From: Amaranthus tricolor
Taxonomy: Eukaryota > Streptophyta > Magnoliopsida > Caryophyllales > Amaranthaceae
Assembly: GCF_026212465.1 (NCBI RefSeq)
Contig: NC_080057.1
Span: 19,369,462-19,433,461 of the forward strand
Length of the DNA: 64,000 nucleotides
Direction of reading: 5' to 3'
A program made the translations under genes and the position numbers. The notes beneath the pieces were generated by a model. That model was not told the origin of the DNA, did no database searches, and saw only the letters and a list, made by a program, of their open reading frames with translations. Each line of letters begins with the position of its first letter. Position 1 is the first letter of the stretch. Below are positions 1 to 11,452 of the stretch, piece after piece.

Positions 1-247
1 AATTTTTATGTTTTCAAAGCAAAAATAATATTAAATTACATAAATAAAATACAAGATTCTTTCTTATATATAGTACTTAGGACTAGGTTGTATATTCATT
101 TTCTTTTTATATATTGTTCTTTATATCATATTTTTTTGATATACTTAGACTTAGTCACCCTAACTTTAATATTTTTAATAATGCTTATGGTCTTTACATA
201 AACATTTTTATAATGTTTATGGTCTTACATGCTTCTTCTTATTAACT

Positions 248-1129
248 TTATTTTAAGAAAAAATTATTGAGAATAATCCTTATTTTTTACATTTTTCTGT
301 GAATAACCCCTACTTTTGATTATTCATGAAAAATCCGAACTTTTCACCTTAGTTGCTCATAACACCCCCACCAAAATTGTGACCGGCTACAGTAGGTAGA
401 AAAGTTGAGTTTAATGTCTTTACCAAAATAACCTTCTTCAACATTCAATTCCATGCTAATTTGAATTACATCCCAATTCATTTCACCCTCAAAACTAAGG
501 TTCATCCTAAAACCCCCAATTTGCATCTTCCCAATTCACCCCCAAATTCAAAGAATGAAGGTTGAATCTGGTTGTTTTTGTTGTTGTTCTTCATAAAAAT
601 GGTAAGCTGTTATTCTCATGGAGGTTTCAATATTAGTATTTGCAAATTTCTGCTATTTTAAATGTGCGAAATTCTGTTTAATTTTCGAATGTAATCCCCA
701 AATTTTTTGAATTTATGTTATTCTTCATCATAATTAGGAAATGGTGTTGTTCTGCCTTGTGTATGCTGCTATTCTTCATCATCATTTTCAAATTTGGGTT
801 TATCATTTTTCGAATGAGAATTCATTTTTGCAAAAAAAAAGAGAAAAAAAACAAAGTAAAGGGATGAACTGAATTTTCTCTCTCCTAAATTTGGATTTAA
901 CAATGGAGAAATGGAGTAAGAAGGGGGAAGAAGATGGCAACAAAAAGAAGGAAGAGAACATGTTAGAAACGACTTTATCACCTGTTGTAGTCGGTCACAT
1001 TTTCGAAGGGGTTGTTGTGAGCAAATAAGGTGAAAAGTTCGGATTATTCATGAATAATCAAAAGTATGGGTTATTCACATGAAAACGTAAAAAGTAGAGA
1101 TTGTTCTCCACAATTTTTCCTTATTTTAA
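248..1129. mobile_element. Mutator-like long-TIR MITE with perfect 9-bp TSD
   Basis: The element spans 257-1120 and its ends are inverted copies of each other over roughly 110 bp. The left arm begins gaaaaaattattgagaata and the reverse complement of the right arm begins ggaaaaattgtggagaaca. Both arms continue with matching blocks (gaataaccc, acttttgattattcatga, ccgaacttttcacctta). The 9-mer ttattttaa flanks it exactly at 248-256 and 1121-1129. A 9-bp target duplication with long TIRs is the hallmark of the Mutator superfamily. No transposase is encoded; the short ORFs inside look fortuitous. It is a non-autonomous element. Confidence 0.88.
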
Positions 1130-1862
1130 CATTTTTTAAGCTTTTGGTTCCCATAATATTCATACTTTTAATGCTTATGATCTTTATTTTTTTTCTATTA
1201 ACTTTATTGTTGAATAAAATAATATCTTCATTATTTAAAATATTCAACTTATTTTGATTCTCGTTAATATAAGTTATAAGAATATCATATATAGGTTATA
1301 AGAATATCATATGAGAATAGAGAGAGTAATATTTATTGTTAGAAAATAAAGTTTTATAATGGATAAGAGAGGAATAAAAACTCCAGCCCGATTAGAGGAA
1401 TTATTCATATGTAGTATTCAATAAAGTAAGAGATTGAATTGTTTATCTCTTTTGTCGTAACATATTTTAGCAATTTAGCATACATAGACTGATTAGAGGA
1501 ATTATGATTGAAGTTCCAATTGGTAATATGAGAAGAAATCGTCAAACCTGATAATACTTTAAAGTAGTATTTTCCTTCAGTTAAATTGTACATCGCTGAT
1601 GGTATTTTATTTACTATTCATAAAAAAAAAGTTACATCTAACCACATTTATTTACCTATGTTTGATTAAATGTGAGCATAATATTTGATTTAGCCATGCT
1701 TACTAAAATGTGGGGAAATATCTTTACTTATAAGCGTGGAAAAAAGCAAGCTGTAGACAAAAAAGTGCTTAAAATTACACACGCCAATAAACGTGGGTAT
1801 AAGTTTTATTAACCGCACTTATAAGCGTGGATAGTTGCTCAACTAAATATAATTATTCAAAA
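1130..1862. other. AT-rich spacer
   Basis: No convincing coding sequence is visible. The only structure noticed is a short direct repeat, acttataagcgtgga, near 1727-1741 and 1817-1831. It could be a remnant of an unidentified repeat. Confidence 0.5.
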
Positions 1863-2872
1863 GGAAAAATTACCCTGAATAATACGACCTTTCACTGATT
1901 TCCCAACAATAATACGAACTTTCAATTAACCACGAATAATACGAAGTTTAACATGTTTTTTCCGCTGGTATAACTTTTTACCTGTAACCGGCTAAATTTG
2001 GATAAAATTAAAGAAGACAAATTGAAGAACACTTGCTGCTGGTATACACACTCCTTACTGCTTCTCTCTCATTCACGCTTCCAATTTGAAGAAGACTGTT
2101 GCTGCCTACTGGTTTACTCAAATTGAAGAAGATTATTCTTCTCATTCATGCTGCTGGCAATAGTCGGGCTACAAAAACACATATTATGGTTAGTTTATTC
2201 TTCTCAATTGCATTATTTATTCCTAAATTTTATTTTAATCCCAAAAATGGAGGATTGTAAAAACGTCTGTGTACTCGAAATAGTCTACATTTTTCTCCCA
2301 CTTAAAAAATTTACAATCTTGTGCCTACATTTCAAATCAAATCATGAAACCCTATTTGATAAAAAAATTAAAAATTACCATAAAACAAAATAAAGCTATT
2401 CAAAAATATATACTTACCGGCTAAAATGCACATCCGTAAAACCTCTCACCAACCCTTGTTCCTTTTTTGACTAGTTGTAATTTAGCATGAACACCATGTT
2501 TACATAAAGGAAATCCTTTTGCAATTGATGTTCTAGTTTGAGATGACGAAGGAGAATACATGTTCAAGATCAAATTAGTTTACCTTTAAAAATGAAAATG
2601 AAAAAAAGAATGAGAAGAAGTTGGAAGAAGTAATTAAAATGGAAGAATAAAGTGAGAAAATGAGGTAAAACATTTGCAAAATAGAATGAAATAGAGGAAG
2701 GAGATGAAGTCTAATGTGCAACGGTCATAAATGACGTTTTCTACCGATTATAAACCAGTCAGATATACCAGCGGAAAAAACATGTTAAACTTCGTATTAT
2801 TCGTGGTTAATTGAAAATTCATATTATTGTTGAAAAATTATTAAAAAGTCGTATTATTAGGGTAATTTTTCC
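1863..2872. mobile_element. Second Mutator-like long-TIR MITE
   Basis: The left end starts ggaaaaattaccctgaataa and the reverse complement of the right end starts ggaaaaattaccctaataat. The two arms match for about 110 bp, including the long shared block ccacgaataatacgaag..ttttttccgctggtata. The terminal ggaaaaatt is shared with the element at 257-1120, so they belong to related families. Candidate flanking 9-mers are ttattcaaa (left) and ttatgcgaa (right), which match at 7 of 9 positions, so the TSD is imperfect. There is no transposase. Confidence 0.82.
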
Positions 2873-2889
2873 TTATGCGAATCATTAGT

Positions 2890-3075
2890 TCTAACCGGTG
2901 CCCCTCAAAATTCCTCTCCATTCACGCATATAGCATTGAGCAAGCAAAGCAACTTCGTCTTCAGTACTTCACCTTCAAAAATCCTCTAGGGGTTTTCCTG
3001 CTTCAGCCACCGGCAATCACTGCAGGCTTCAGCCACCGACCCACCGGCCACCGGCAATCTGCCGCCTTCATGTAT
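2890..3075 (+). other. Possible 5' untranslated exon of the twin-CX9C gene
   Basis: This stretch is less AT-rich and more C/T- and C/A-rich than its surroundings, as plant leaders often are. It lies about 2.1 kb upstream of the start codon at 5206, which is immediately preceded by a good acceptor (ggttgacag, 5184-5192). A leader exon here spliced to 5193 would make 3076-5192 a 5'-UTR intron carrying the copia relic. This is inference only; transcript data would decide. Confidence 0.3.
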
Positions 3076-3903
3076 GTATTTTTTTTCTTTCCATAAAAGT
3101 TCTAAATTTGTGCAATTGCAATAGATTTGTTTGAATGTTAATTGTTAAACATTGTTTGTTGATTCATGATTGATGATTACACTACCCCAAACCATATTTG
3201 TTAATCAATTTAGGGTTTTTTGCTTAATTGGTGGTAAATTTATAAATTAAGGTTTTCATATTTAATTCTACAATTGATTTTGGTAATTTGTTTGAATTTT
3301 TTTGAAATAAGTGTTTAGATAATTGATTTAGAGTTTTTGTCAAGAATTTATTTTGCTGATTTAAGTAATTATTTTACGTTTGTAGCAAATTTTCTTTTCT
3401 ACCTTTGAAAGCTTAACAGTGTAATTACGTTTGTTAGTCAAGTTGCACTACTCTATGCTATATTTTGAAGTATTGCCCATTTTGTGATTCATGATCGCTA
3501 GCAAGCAAGGAATTGGTTTAAACTTTTGTAAGCTTTTGTATAGTTTAAATTTTTGGTTCTACCACTGTACTTTATCATTTCTCAGACATATACACTGGTT
3601 TTTAGATAAGTACTCATAATTTTGGGGTTATTACTGATAAAATAATTCATAAAATTGCTGCAATTCTAGGAACATCTGTTGCAAATCAAGAAAAGAAGTA
3701 AACATATTTGCTGACAGTAGAACAGCCTATAGTTGGTGTTTCCATTAACTAAAGATCACACTGACATTACAATAAGGAATTACAAATCTTTTTTTTTTGG
3801 TTTCATATCACCTTGCTATATAGAAAGCAAGAATATTTTTGGGGTTTTACATTATGAAAATGTTACTTTGTAATTAATATTCATGAGGTAATGCTCAAAT
3901 TTT

Positions 3904-4040
3904 AGATAGATAATCCTAGAGTGTTATTCAAATATTGGTGGTGTTGTTCATTGCTTTGGTTGATTTGTTTCATATACATAGCTTTTTTTTTTCTCAAGAC
4001 CGGAGTTGATTGATAATCCTAGAGTGTTAATCAAAAATGG
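3904..4040. repeat. Short direct repeat beside the copia relic
   Basis: The block gataatcctagagtgtta occurs at about 3909-3926 and again at 4012-4029, about 103 bp apart. The second copy joins directly to the copia integrase fragment. It may mark a local rearrangement or filler DNA at the edge of the relic. Confidence 0.5.
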
Positions 4041-4885
4041 AAAAGTCGAACGCAAAATCCGAACAATTAATAATGTCGTACATACTCTTCTTACTCATGC
4101 TTCTCTTCCCCCTTCGTTTTGGCATCATGCTTTGCAAATGACCACATACCTTCTAAATATTCTTCCAAGTAATTTATTGAGTAAAAACTCTCCTCTTGAG
4201 GTTCTTTATAAAAAATATTCTTACAGGTTTTCGAGTGTTTATGTTATTCATTTATTCCATCTACGCCAATCAATAAGTTGCAACCACGGTCCACTCCTTG
4301 TGTTTTTTTTGGGTTTCCTACCAATCATCGTGGCTATAAATGTTATGATTTATCATCACATAAAATTATCAACCCGTCTTGTATGAGACCGTGTCACGGT
4401 GAACGACCTCAAAACAAGAAGTTCATAAGCTAAAAGTTTCTAATATTGGGTTATTTAACCCAAGTATGAGGCATGTTTCACTGTGAGACTGTCTCATACA
4501 AGAATTTGTGTAAATTATTGTTTGTTGTCATGTCATGTTTGATGAAACAGGGTTTCCATTTTCTATGTTACATCACACACAGTCTATGCAATCTCCACGA
4601 TTGGCTTCCCATCATACTTGTACTTCACAAACACTACAACCCATACATGATCCCCCAAATGTGCTCCCATACATGTCCTCTTCTAATTTGGACTCGCACC
4701 ATGACGTGTGACATCCAACTTCAACAACCTGGACCATCTCTTTTTCTAGGCCCACATCTTATCCGTCCTTCTCCATTATCTACTCCTCTTCTAGAACCCA
4801 AAATTGTGATCCGAAGTCAAAATGGAATTTTTAAACCCAATAAAAAATTTTCTGCTCATTCTGCAATGGCCATGGATGACAAATA
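4030..4885 (+). pseudogene. Ty1/copia integrase-pol relic, frameshifted and interrupted
   Basis: The translation starts with NGKVERK and continues with a copia integrase segment (HASLPPSFWHHALQ, TTYLLNILPS, SPLEVLYKKY). The reading frame then shifts; a second frame gives PCVFFGFPTNHRGYKCYD and, after an insertion, HVMFDETGFPF. A final piece (RSQNGIFKPNKKF) matches the post-integrase region that precedes reverse transcriptase. There are no LTRs, PBS or RT, so this is a fragment of the integrase C-terminal part only. It is interrupted by a small MITE at about 4378-4502. It lies inside the probable 5' intron of the downstream gene. Confidence 0.75.
4378..4502. mobile_element. GTCTC-type MITE nested in the copia relic
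   Basis: The left arm cttgtatgagaccgtgtcac and the reverse complement of the right arm, cttgtatgagacagtctcac, are near identical over about 33 bp with an AT-rich loop. The same terminal motif occurs, more decayed, at 10303-10443, 23813-23880 and 53382-53545, and resembles the ends of the large element at 12858-15272. No TSD was fixed with confidence. Confidence 0.7.
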
Positions 4886-5205
4886 TCATGTTCTTATTAA
4901 AATAAGATGTGGGAGTTGGTAACCCGTCCTTGGGTTCGGTTACAGGTTCGATAGAACACCTCTATCAAACCATAGTGAATATTATGGGGTTATTGAGCAG
5001 TAATAAATTCCTCGGTTTGTTGGTGTTTTTCAGTTGCCCTTCATTTTGCTACTTTTATCACTAGAATTGCATCGCATATTTATATAATTTTGTATCGCTG
5101 ATAAATGGTTTTCTGTCTTTTACTGAGTTGCGGTGCATTTCAGTTTCTGGTGGCCTCTCAAAAAACATTGTCTTAACCTCGGTTGACAGGAGCAGAAACA
5201 AAACA

Positions 5206-8172
5206 TGGATGGTACGTAGAATTCAACTACCTTCTATTGAACGATTAATTTTCTTTCTTGACATGCCATAGGCATCGAGGAAACGTTTTTATGATTGGCT
5301 TTGCTCTACTATAATGAGAGGCCATTTGTTTTGTTTTATATTTTTAACATACCGAAGGTTAGCAGGTGAGAATTTAGACAGTTTCCTATCTTGGGTGTTA
5401 AAAAAATAGTTTGGTAAGCATTTTTTATATTATTAGCATTTGAAGGACTTGCATTCCCGCTGGTGATCAACCTAAATGTACCAGGGAAAGAACTACAGTA
5501 CCTGGTAGGACTTCAAATGAACTTTGACTTTCGGAATTCCTATTGTGTTATTGCTACATTTTGCCTCTCTATGGGTGGAACTTGATTATGAATATGTAGA
5601 TGGTATATAAGAGATGTGATTCTTCTGCCTTTGTTTAATAAATATAAAATTTTAAGAGTAGTGCAATCCTAAAGAAAGGCTAGGGTGAGCATAAATTAAA
5701 AATCACCACATTTCCAAAGGCTGAGAACATACCCTGATCGCTATTTTTTTCAATTTAGATGTTTGTCCCAGTTTGTAGATTTAGTGTTATTTTACGTTAA
5801 GATCAAAGATGGATGCAACTAACATACCACATTCTAATGATAATGAGTTGTGGAGAAACGCACTTAAACACATTTATCGCGAGCATGTAAAGAATATATT
5901 CTTTTCATTATCATTTTTTTGACGGGATTTCCAAAAAGGCTGTTGACTTCGGGGTATATTTTTTTGTCTATCTAGTCGATTCGCAGGAAGGTATGGAGGA
6001 AACTATTTTGGTTGGTGATGATTTAATGACGGGGCCTCCCTCACCTATCATCCCCCCAGAAATTGCTGCTCATGTGCTTGAAGGCGTCAACATGTGTGAT
6101 GGTTTGCTGAGGAACCTATTTTTATGTAAGATTTCTTAATTCTTCCTGTTTGTGATTTCTAAGCCCTTCTATTGCCAACAAGCAATTTTGATATACTTGG
6201 ACAACATAAAGATACATAGCTTTTTTTCCTGGATGATGAATGATGAATCTGTCCATCTTTTTATTGAGATGGGCATGTGTTTATGCTGTGGTTTGTTTTT
6301 GTGTTTTAGGTTTACAAATCAATGATATTGAGCCTTTCTGTCAAGATGAAATTGCTTTGTATCGACAGTGTGCAGAAAGAAGAGTAAGATTATTGGGATA
6401 TTTATAAATAATCCCTTTTCCTTACTTTATCTTAAATAAATTTCTTGTTTGGTCTTTTGTAGTCAAAGATCAAAATATTATACTAGTAGATATTGTTAAA
6501 AGTAGTTCAATAAAAGTATCATGTTTCAAATTTGACTTTTATCGAATATCTTCAAATGGTAACTTAATATTTGGAAGGGACAATAATTTTCATGTAGGAG
6601 TGAGTTTCCGTGAACGTGTCTATTCTGGTACTCAATTCATTATTCACCCCATTTGCAAGTTTGTAGGATAAGGAAATCAGACAAAGGCTTCAAGATAGTG
6701 AACATAAATTAGGCTTATCGATGCCTATTGATCAAGCTAAGGAAAGAGCTGCTGAACTGGAATCAGAAGTCACAAAACTAGAAAGGTAATGAATACACAA
6801 TTGTTTGGCCTCGTGGATTTTCTCTTGTTCTTCGCCGTCTTTATGTGTGTCTTTTGGCGTTTTTGCAGTAGTTTTCGAAGTTTTCTCTATAAAAAATGTT
6901 ACGAATATGAGAAAAATTCTTGTACTAAAGTAATCCACTTTAGCTGCCCGTTAATATGAAACACCATTAAGGGCTCTAGAAGAAGTTTGGGTTTTGTTAT
7001 ATTTTACCTGTTCCTGATTATGGAGTATAAAGATAGTGCGAGGTGAACACATGGCCTTTATTCTTTTTCCTTATATAGCTTTTTCAACCAGAGACATCTT
7101 TGATTCTTGTATACCAATGCATCTGTCATTTAACATCATTGTGATTACTATTAGATAAAGTCCTAAGAATAGTTTTTCTTCATCATCCCCAATTCTTCAT
7201 ATGGATATACTTATCACTAATGCATCTTTTTTTAGTGTGTGCTGACTGACAAAGGTGTTTAAATAGCGTAGAAATCATGATGCTTTTGCGTCTAAAAGTA
7301 ATTTACTTCCAATTGTGATTTCGAGGGAAATAAAGCAAGGAGTAATTCTGCACTTTACTTCTAGAAGCAATTTCTGTTACTAAGTGAAATTTCATAATTT
7401 GATGCTTCATTTTATGCTCCCAGTTCCATGAAGAGTTGAATCAGAAGAGACACTACCTAATGTACAATGTGATTGTGAGTTTAAGACATTGCTTTGTGTT
7501 CTTGTCTTACCTGATTATCGCTAAAAATTCAGGCGTTTGATTCTTGCTAGTGGAATGGAAGGCATTGAAGGATTTCGCCAAAGATGGAGTTTACATGGGC
7601 GTCTCTCAGACACAAGGTAAACTTAAGTCATGTTTCATCTAGAATGAGTAAGGGTGTATTCCCCCACGCCACGGGAAAATTGTTTAGTCCATATACAAGT
7701 GATGCAATAAATAGTGAGCGACACCTGTTTTGCGTAAAAGTAGTTTCAGTTTCGATTTACAGTGAAAGGGAAAATATTTTAATTATGAGGTATATTTATC
7801 AGAATCTATGATAATTGCACTTGGTTTTTTGTTTAAATGTCCCAAGTCCCCAACATATGAATATTTTTCCAATTGTCAAAATAAGTTATTTTGTGAAAAA
7901 AGCTTTATATTTTAGTGTTAAGATGAATCTTGAAACTTGGAGTGTCCCAACCATGTTCGAGTGTTGAGAATTTGACACTGATGCTTAACGTATAATGAAG
8001 AGTTTGAGCTCACAAATTTGAATACCGTGCTTATATTGTTAACTTTCGAATGATATACAGGAACAGATTGGAGTCTCTAAAGCAGGGAATGGAAAAAAGA
8101 AAGCCAGATGAGCCAACTCAGACTCCATCAACTAGACGATGGTTTTCCTGGACAAAGCAGACTGAAGAATAG
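5206..8172 (+). CDS. Twin-CX9C (CHCH-like) coiled-coil protein, six exons
   Basis: The coding exons read as 5206-5212, 5976-6125, 6310-6383, 6667-6785, 7533-7616 and 8061-8172. All introns are GT-AG, and together they give about 181 aa. The first coding exon is only 7 nt (ATG GAT G). An alternative start is the methionine in exon 2 (MEETILV). The centre reads CDGLLRNLFLC, then nine residues, then CQDEIALYRQC. This is two exact CX9C pairs, the signature of helix-hairpin-helix proteins oxidised by the Mia40 pathway in the mitochondrial intermembrane space. The second cysteine codon is split by the exon 2/3 junction. After the motif come charged helices (DKEIRQRL, KERAAELESEVTKLE), a block GIEGFRQRWSLHGRL, and a basic C-terminus ending in TKQTEE. 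I believe similar uncharacterised proteins occur in other plants. Role and location are inferred from the cysteine spacing only. Confidence 0.85.
5213..8060 (+). other. Introns of the twin-CX9C gene
   Basis: The introns are 5213-5975, 6126-6309, 6384-6666, 6786-7532 and 7617-8060. All have GT and AG ends, and the last four are bounded by exons whose phases join cleanly. Exon 2 begins after tatctag at 5975; the more obvious acceptor gcag at 5986 would break the frame from the 7-nt first exon. No transposon was recognised inside them. Confidence 0.75.
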
Positions 8173-8882
8173 AACTAGATGAGGCGCTCACTTCTGATGC
8201 ATTGTTGAGAAGTTCTCGAATTGTTTCAAAATTATCACGAAAATCTATTTAAGTAACTTAATTCGTGAAGTTTGTTTTCAATTTCTTTTAGGTTAGTTTT
8301 GGTGTTCAAAGATCGGTGCATCTTGTATCTAAGGTTGCAAAGTCATTCTAGTTAGAGGGAATTCGACTGAGGCACTTCTTTGGTAGTCTTAGATTTTTGA
8401 ATTTCTTGTAGCAGTTTTGTTATAGATAAGTCATTTAATAACTTCAAATGACCATAAATTTGATCACGAAGTTCACTAATTTCTACAGTTCAAAAATCTA
8501 AAAAGCGTCTTTGAAATAATCTTCAGTGAACTTGACGACTGCAAGGAGTTGACGGCTGGCATGGGCGCTAGAACAAACACCTCTCAATGGATGAACTCAA
8601 CATGTTGTCAACTTATTACACAACGAGCGAAGGAATATAAAAGGTATTTATATCTTTATCTTTTTGATCTACAATATATTTGGAGCTGCATTTTAGATGC
8701 ATTAGAGCCATCTTGATATGTTCATTATTTGACCTACAAAAGCAGGAAAAATAAGAGAATTATCTACGTAAAGCCATTTTTATCATTGATATGTTCATTG
8801 GTATTATCTATTTTTAGACTAACGCAGTACTGCACTGTCGTGACAAAAGTCTTACAGTTGCTGGTGATTTCGAGTTATTAGC
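8173..8882. other. Convergent intergenic region / 3' UTRs
   Basis: This spans the 3' ends of two genes that point towards each other. It holds no ORF I can support. Each gene needs a 3' UTR and poly(A) signal in these 710 bp, so the two 3' UTRs must be close. Confidence 0.55.
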
Positions 8883-10075
8883 TTAAAATTCAGGCTCGTC
8901 TGAGTCGGCCTCCTCAACATTTGTTTCCAAATATGTTGTGATATCATCTCTATCTATTTCTAGTTGATGAGTGTCTTCTTCAGCCTCATCATCTTCATAT
9001 TCTTGTTCCTTATCATTCTCGTACCTCACTTCCATGTTATGTTCTGCATTCACTTTTCGGTCTTGTAATTGTTTGCTGTTTTCATCAGAAATCTGTTTCC
9101 TTTCCTTTGCACCTTCAGACTGCATTTGATTTTTAACATGCTCATAACTTCCTTCCTTTGTGCTTGTTAAACTTCCTTGTTGCTCGTTCTTTGTTTCTTC
9201 CTCCCTGGAATGGCCAACTTCGACAGTCTGATTAAGATTTCTAGGGTGATCTTCGAGGTTGAACTCTTTTCGGGTTTCAGAATCATTTGACCATTCAACT
9301 GACTGATTCTCGCCACTTTTCTGTTGTTCCTCGTTGAGCCTGATTCCGCTCGTCTTTGCTGAATCTAACGTTCCTTTGCCAGAAGAATTACTGCTACCTT
9401 GTAATCCTTTAGCATTTTCTGTGTGCTTTTTCTTTAGAGCTCGAATTTCTTCATCTTTCATCTTTATTATGTTCTTCAAAGCCGTAATCTGAAACATATC
9501 TACACCCTCCGGATTCTCCCTAGTTGCAAGCATTTTAAACTCGTTCTTTTTCTTCTTGAGCGCCAATCGAATTACCTTTCTTTCATCCATTAGAGATGAA
9601 ATCGTTGATTCCATTTGCGTTACCTTTTTATCCAGCTCCTGCTTCTGCGTTTTTAGCGAGTACACTTTGGTTTTCATCTCCTCAATTTTCTTACGAGCTT
9701 CTTGATTCAACTCTTTTTCTCTCTGCAACTCCGCAAGAGGAAAGGTAATTAGCGTATAGTAAGTAATGTTATAGGAATAATCCAAAGATTTGACATAATG
9801 GGATGAGACTACATAAACCAAAACCGATCAAAATGAAAAACATCTCTAACAAAGAGAAACGTATTAATAAACTTCACCTGAAAAAGAAGATTGAGGGTAA
9901 CAAGTTGTTGGTGTTTATCCTTGACGAGGAGAGTAAAGATGCGTTTTTCTCGCACCTTGTGGACTACCATGACACCGAGAATTGTTGCGACAAACGCTAG
10001 CACCACCACCAATGCATATGACGACTTGTTCCCTCTTTGGCCATTGTTACTCTTGATAGAACAACTTCCCATCAT
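8883..10075 (-). CDS. Membrane-anchored coiled-coil protein with acidic tail
   Basis: There are two exons, 10075-9878 and 9722-8883. The 155-bp GT-AG intron joins LNLLFQ to REKELNQE in phase and gives 345 aa. Residues about 20-38 (YALVVVLAFVATILGVMVV) form one hydrophobic span followed by the basic HKVREKR, which suggests a short lumenal N-terminus and a cytosolic body. Residues about 67-175 are heptad-like and charged (KKIEEMKTKVYSLKTQKQEL), typical of a coiled coil. The rest is polar, low complexity and ends strongly acidic (EQEYEDDEAEED). It resembles plant proteins often labelled micronuclear linker histone polyprotein-like, a name that carries no functional meaning. No enzyme motif is visible. 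A structural or tethering role on an internal membrane is inference. Confidence 0.82.
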
Positions 10076-10302
10076 TTCTTTTTGATTGTTCTCTCACTCT
10101 TTGTGAAACAAGCTTATTATGTCATCATTCCTTTTCATTCAAAAAAGCACATCAAACTACTCATTCCCTTCTCCCTCTCTCATTTATATGTGGTGTTTGG
10201 ACATTGGCATGCATAAAAAGGTAACGAGGATATCATGGCTCAAGGATTTGGTTTTAAGAAATACACTCAACATGGGATTTCAGCCTATAATTATACAGCT
10301 AC

Positions 10303-10443
10303 TCTTGTGAGAGACTATTTCATAGAGAGACAACCTCAAAATATAAAGCTCATATTTTTATTTCGTCTTTAAGTTTTATAATTGAGTTATTTAGTCTATA
10401 TATGTAATGCATCTTTTGGAGAGATCGTCTCTCTCAACAATTT
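10303..10443. mobile_element. GTCTC-type MITE (decayed)
   Basis: The left arm (cttgtgagagactatttcat) pairs with the right arm (ggagagatcgtctctctcaa followed by caatttgtg) as imperfect inverted repeats around an AT-rich centre. It is the same family as the MITE at 4378-4502, and lies just upstream of the coiled-coil gene promoter. Confidence 0.55.
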
Positions 10444-11452
10444 GTGATAATCATATTTCTCATACATGAAGTTAAGGTCGTTTCTGACATTAGGCAAGAT
10501 GGCAATTTTCCTAGGGTTTATAGCTAAAATGGGCCCAACTGCCCAATTCTTCTACTCAGTAATGTTGTCCAGTAGAACGTAAAAAATATTTGTAAAATTT
10601 TTTTATTTTAGTTAAATACCTCAACTCATTCCGCATATTTTGGTAAGTTTTATTATCAATTAAAAAGTATACACGTCTACATATGTAATGATAATTATAA
10701 TATAGAGTCTGTCTTTTTTATTTTGTCAATTACTTATTAAAAATCAAAATTAACCTCTTATGAAGAAGACTTTTTTCTTTCATTTTGCTTTAAGGATTTT
10801 TATTAGAAACTGACACTTTACCGAGGTTGCCTTGAAAGTGGTTAAGTCAATCTAATTATGTATTTAAAAATACCTAATACGAACAAATGACATCATGAAC
10901 CACAACTCAATATACCTATTCAAGAGGTTATAACAGATTAGAGTGCTTTAAAACCAAATAGGTAAAAGATGAAATTTTCAGAAAATAAGTCGAAATAGAT
11001 TTTTAAAAGGGATTAAATGAGATTTAATCTTAAAATCTTGTTTGAGAAACATAATAGTTACTACAATTAAGACAACCTGATTCTTCAAAAGTGAATTTTT
11101 AATTTCAAATTTTTTTAAAGATAGTGGTGTTCCAAATTAAATACCAGATCGATTTGAATCTAAATATTCGATTTCAAAAAGTTGAAATTGTTATCCAATT
11201 TCTCTGATTGGATACTGAATACACGATTTTTTATTTTTACTTTTTATTTTTTTCCTTTTTTTAATAAAAATTTATACTTTTGTACACAGTTCCACTTATC
11301 TTTCTTTCTTTAATCAAAATATTTAAAGTTTAATAAAATCATTTTGAGAATATAGTTTAAAAATTCTAAATTAATTAATATTTTTTCCGTTTTGAAGTAC
11401 TCGCTAATTACAATTGTTAGCATTATTTATCGTTCAAGCTTATTTTATGCAG
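10444..11452. other. AT-rich intergenic region
   Basis: No coding sequence, RNA gene or clear repeat structure could be recognised. Base composition is uniformly AT-rich. Confidence 0.5.

Noticed and set aside
769..981. Small minus-strand open frame inside the first MITE
   Set aside because: The S/F-rich low-complexity translation lies fully inside a non-autonomous transposon; it is likely chance.
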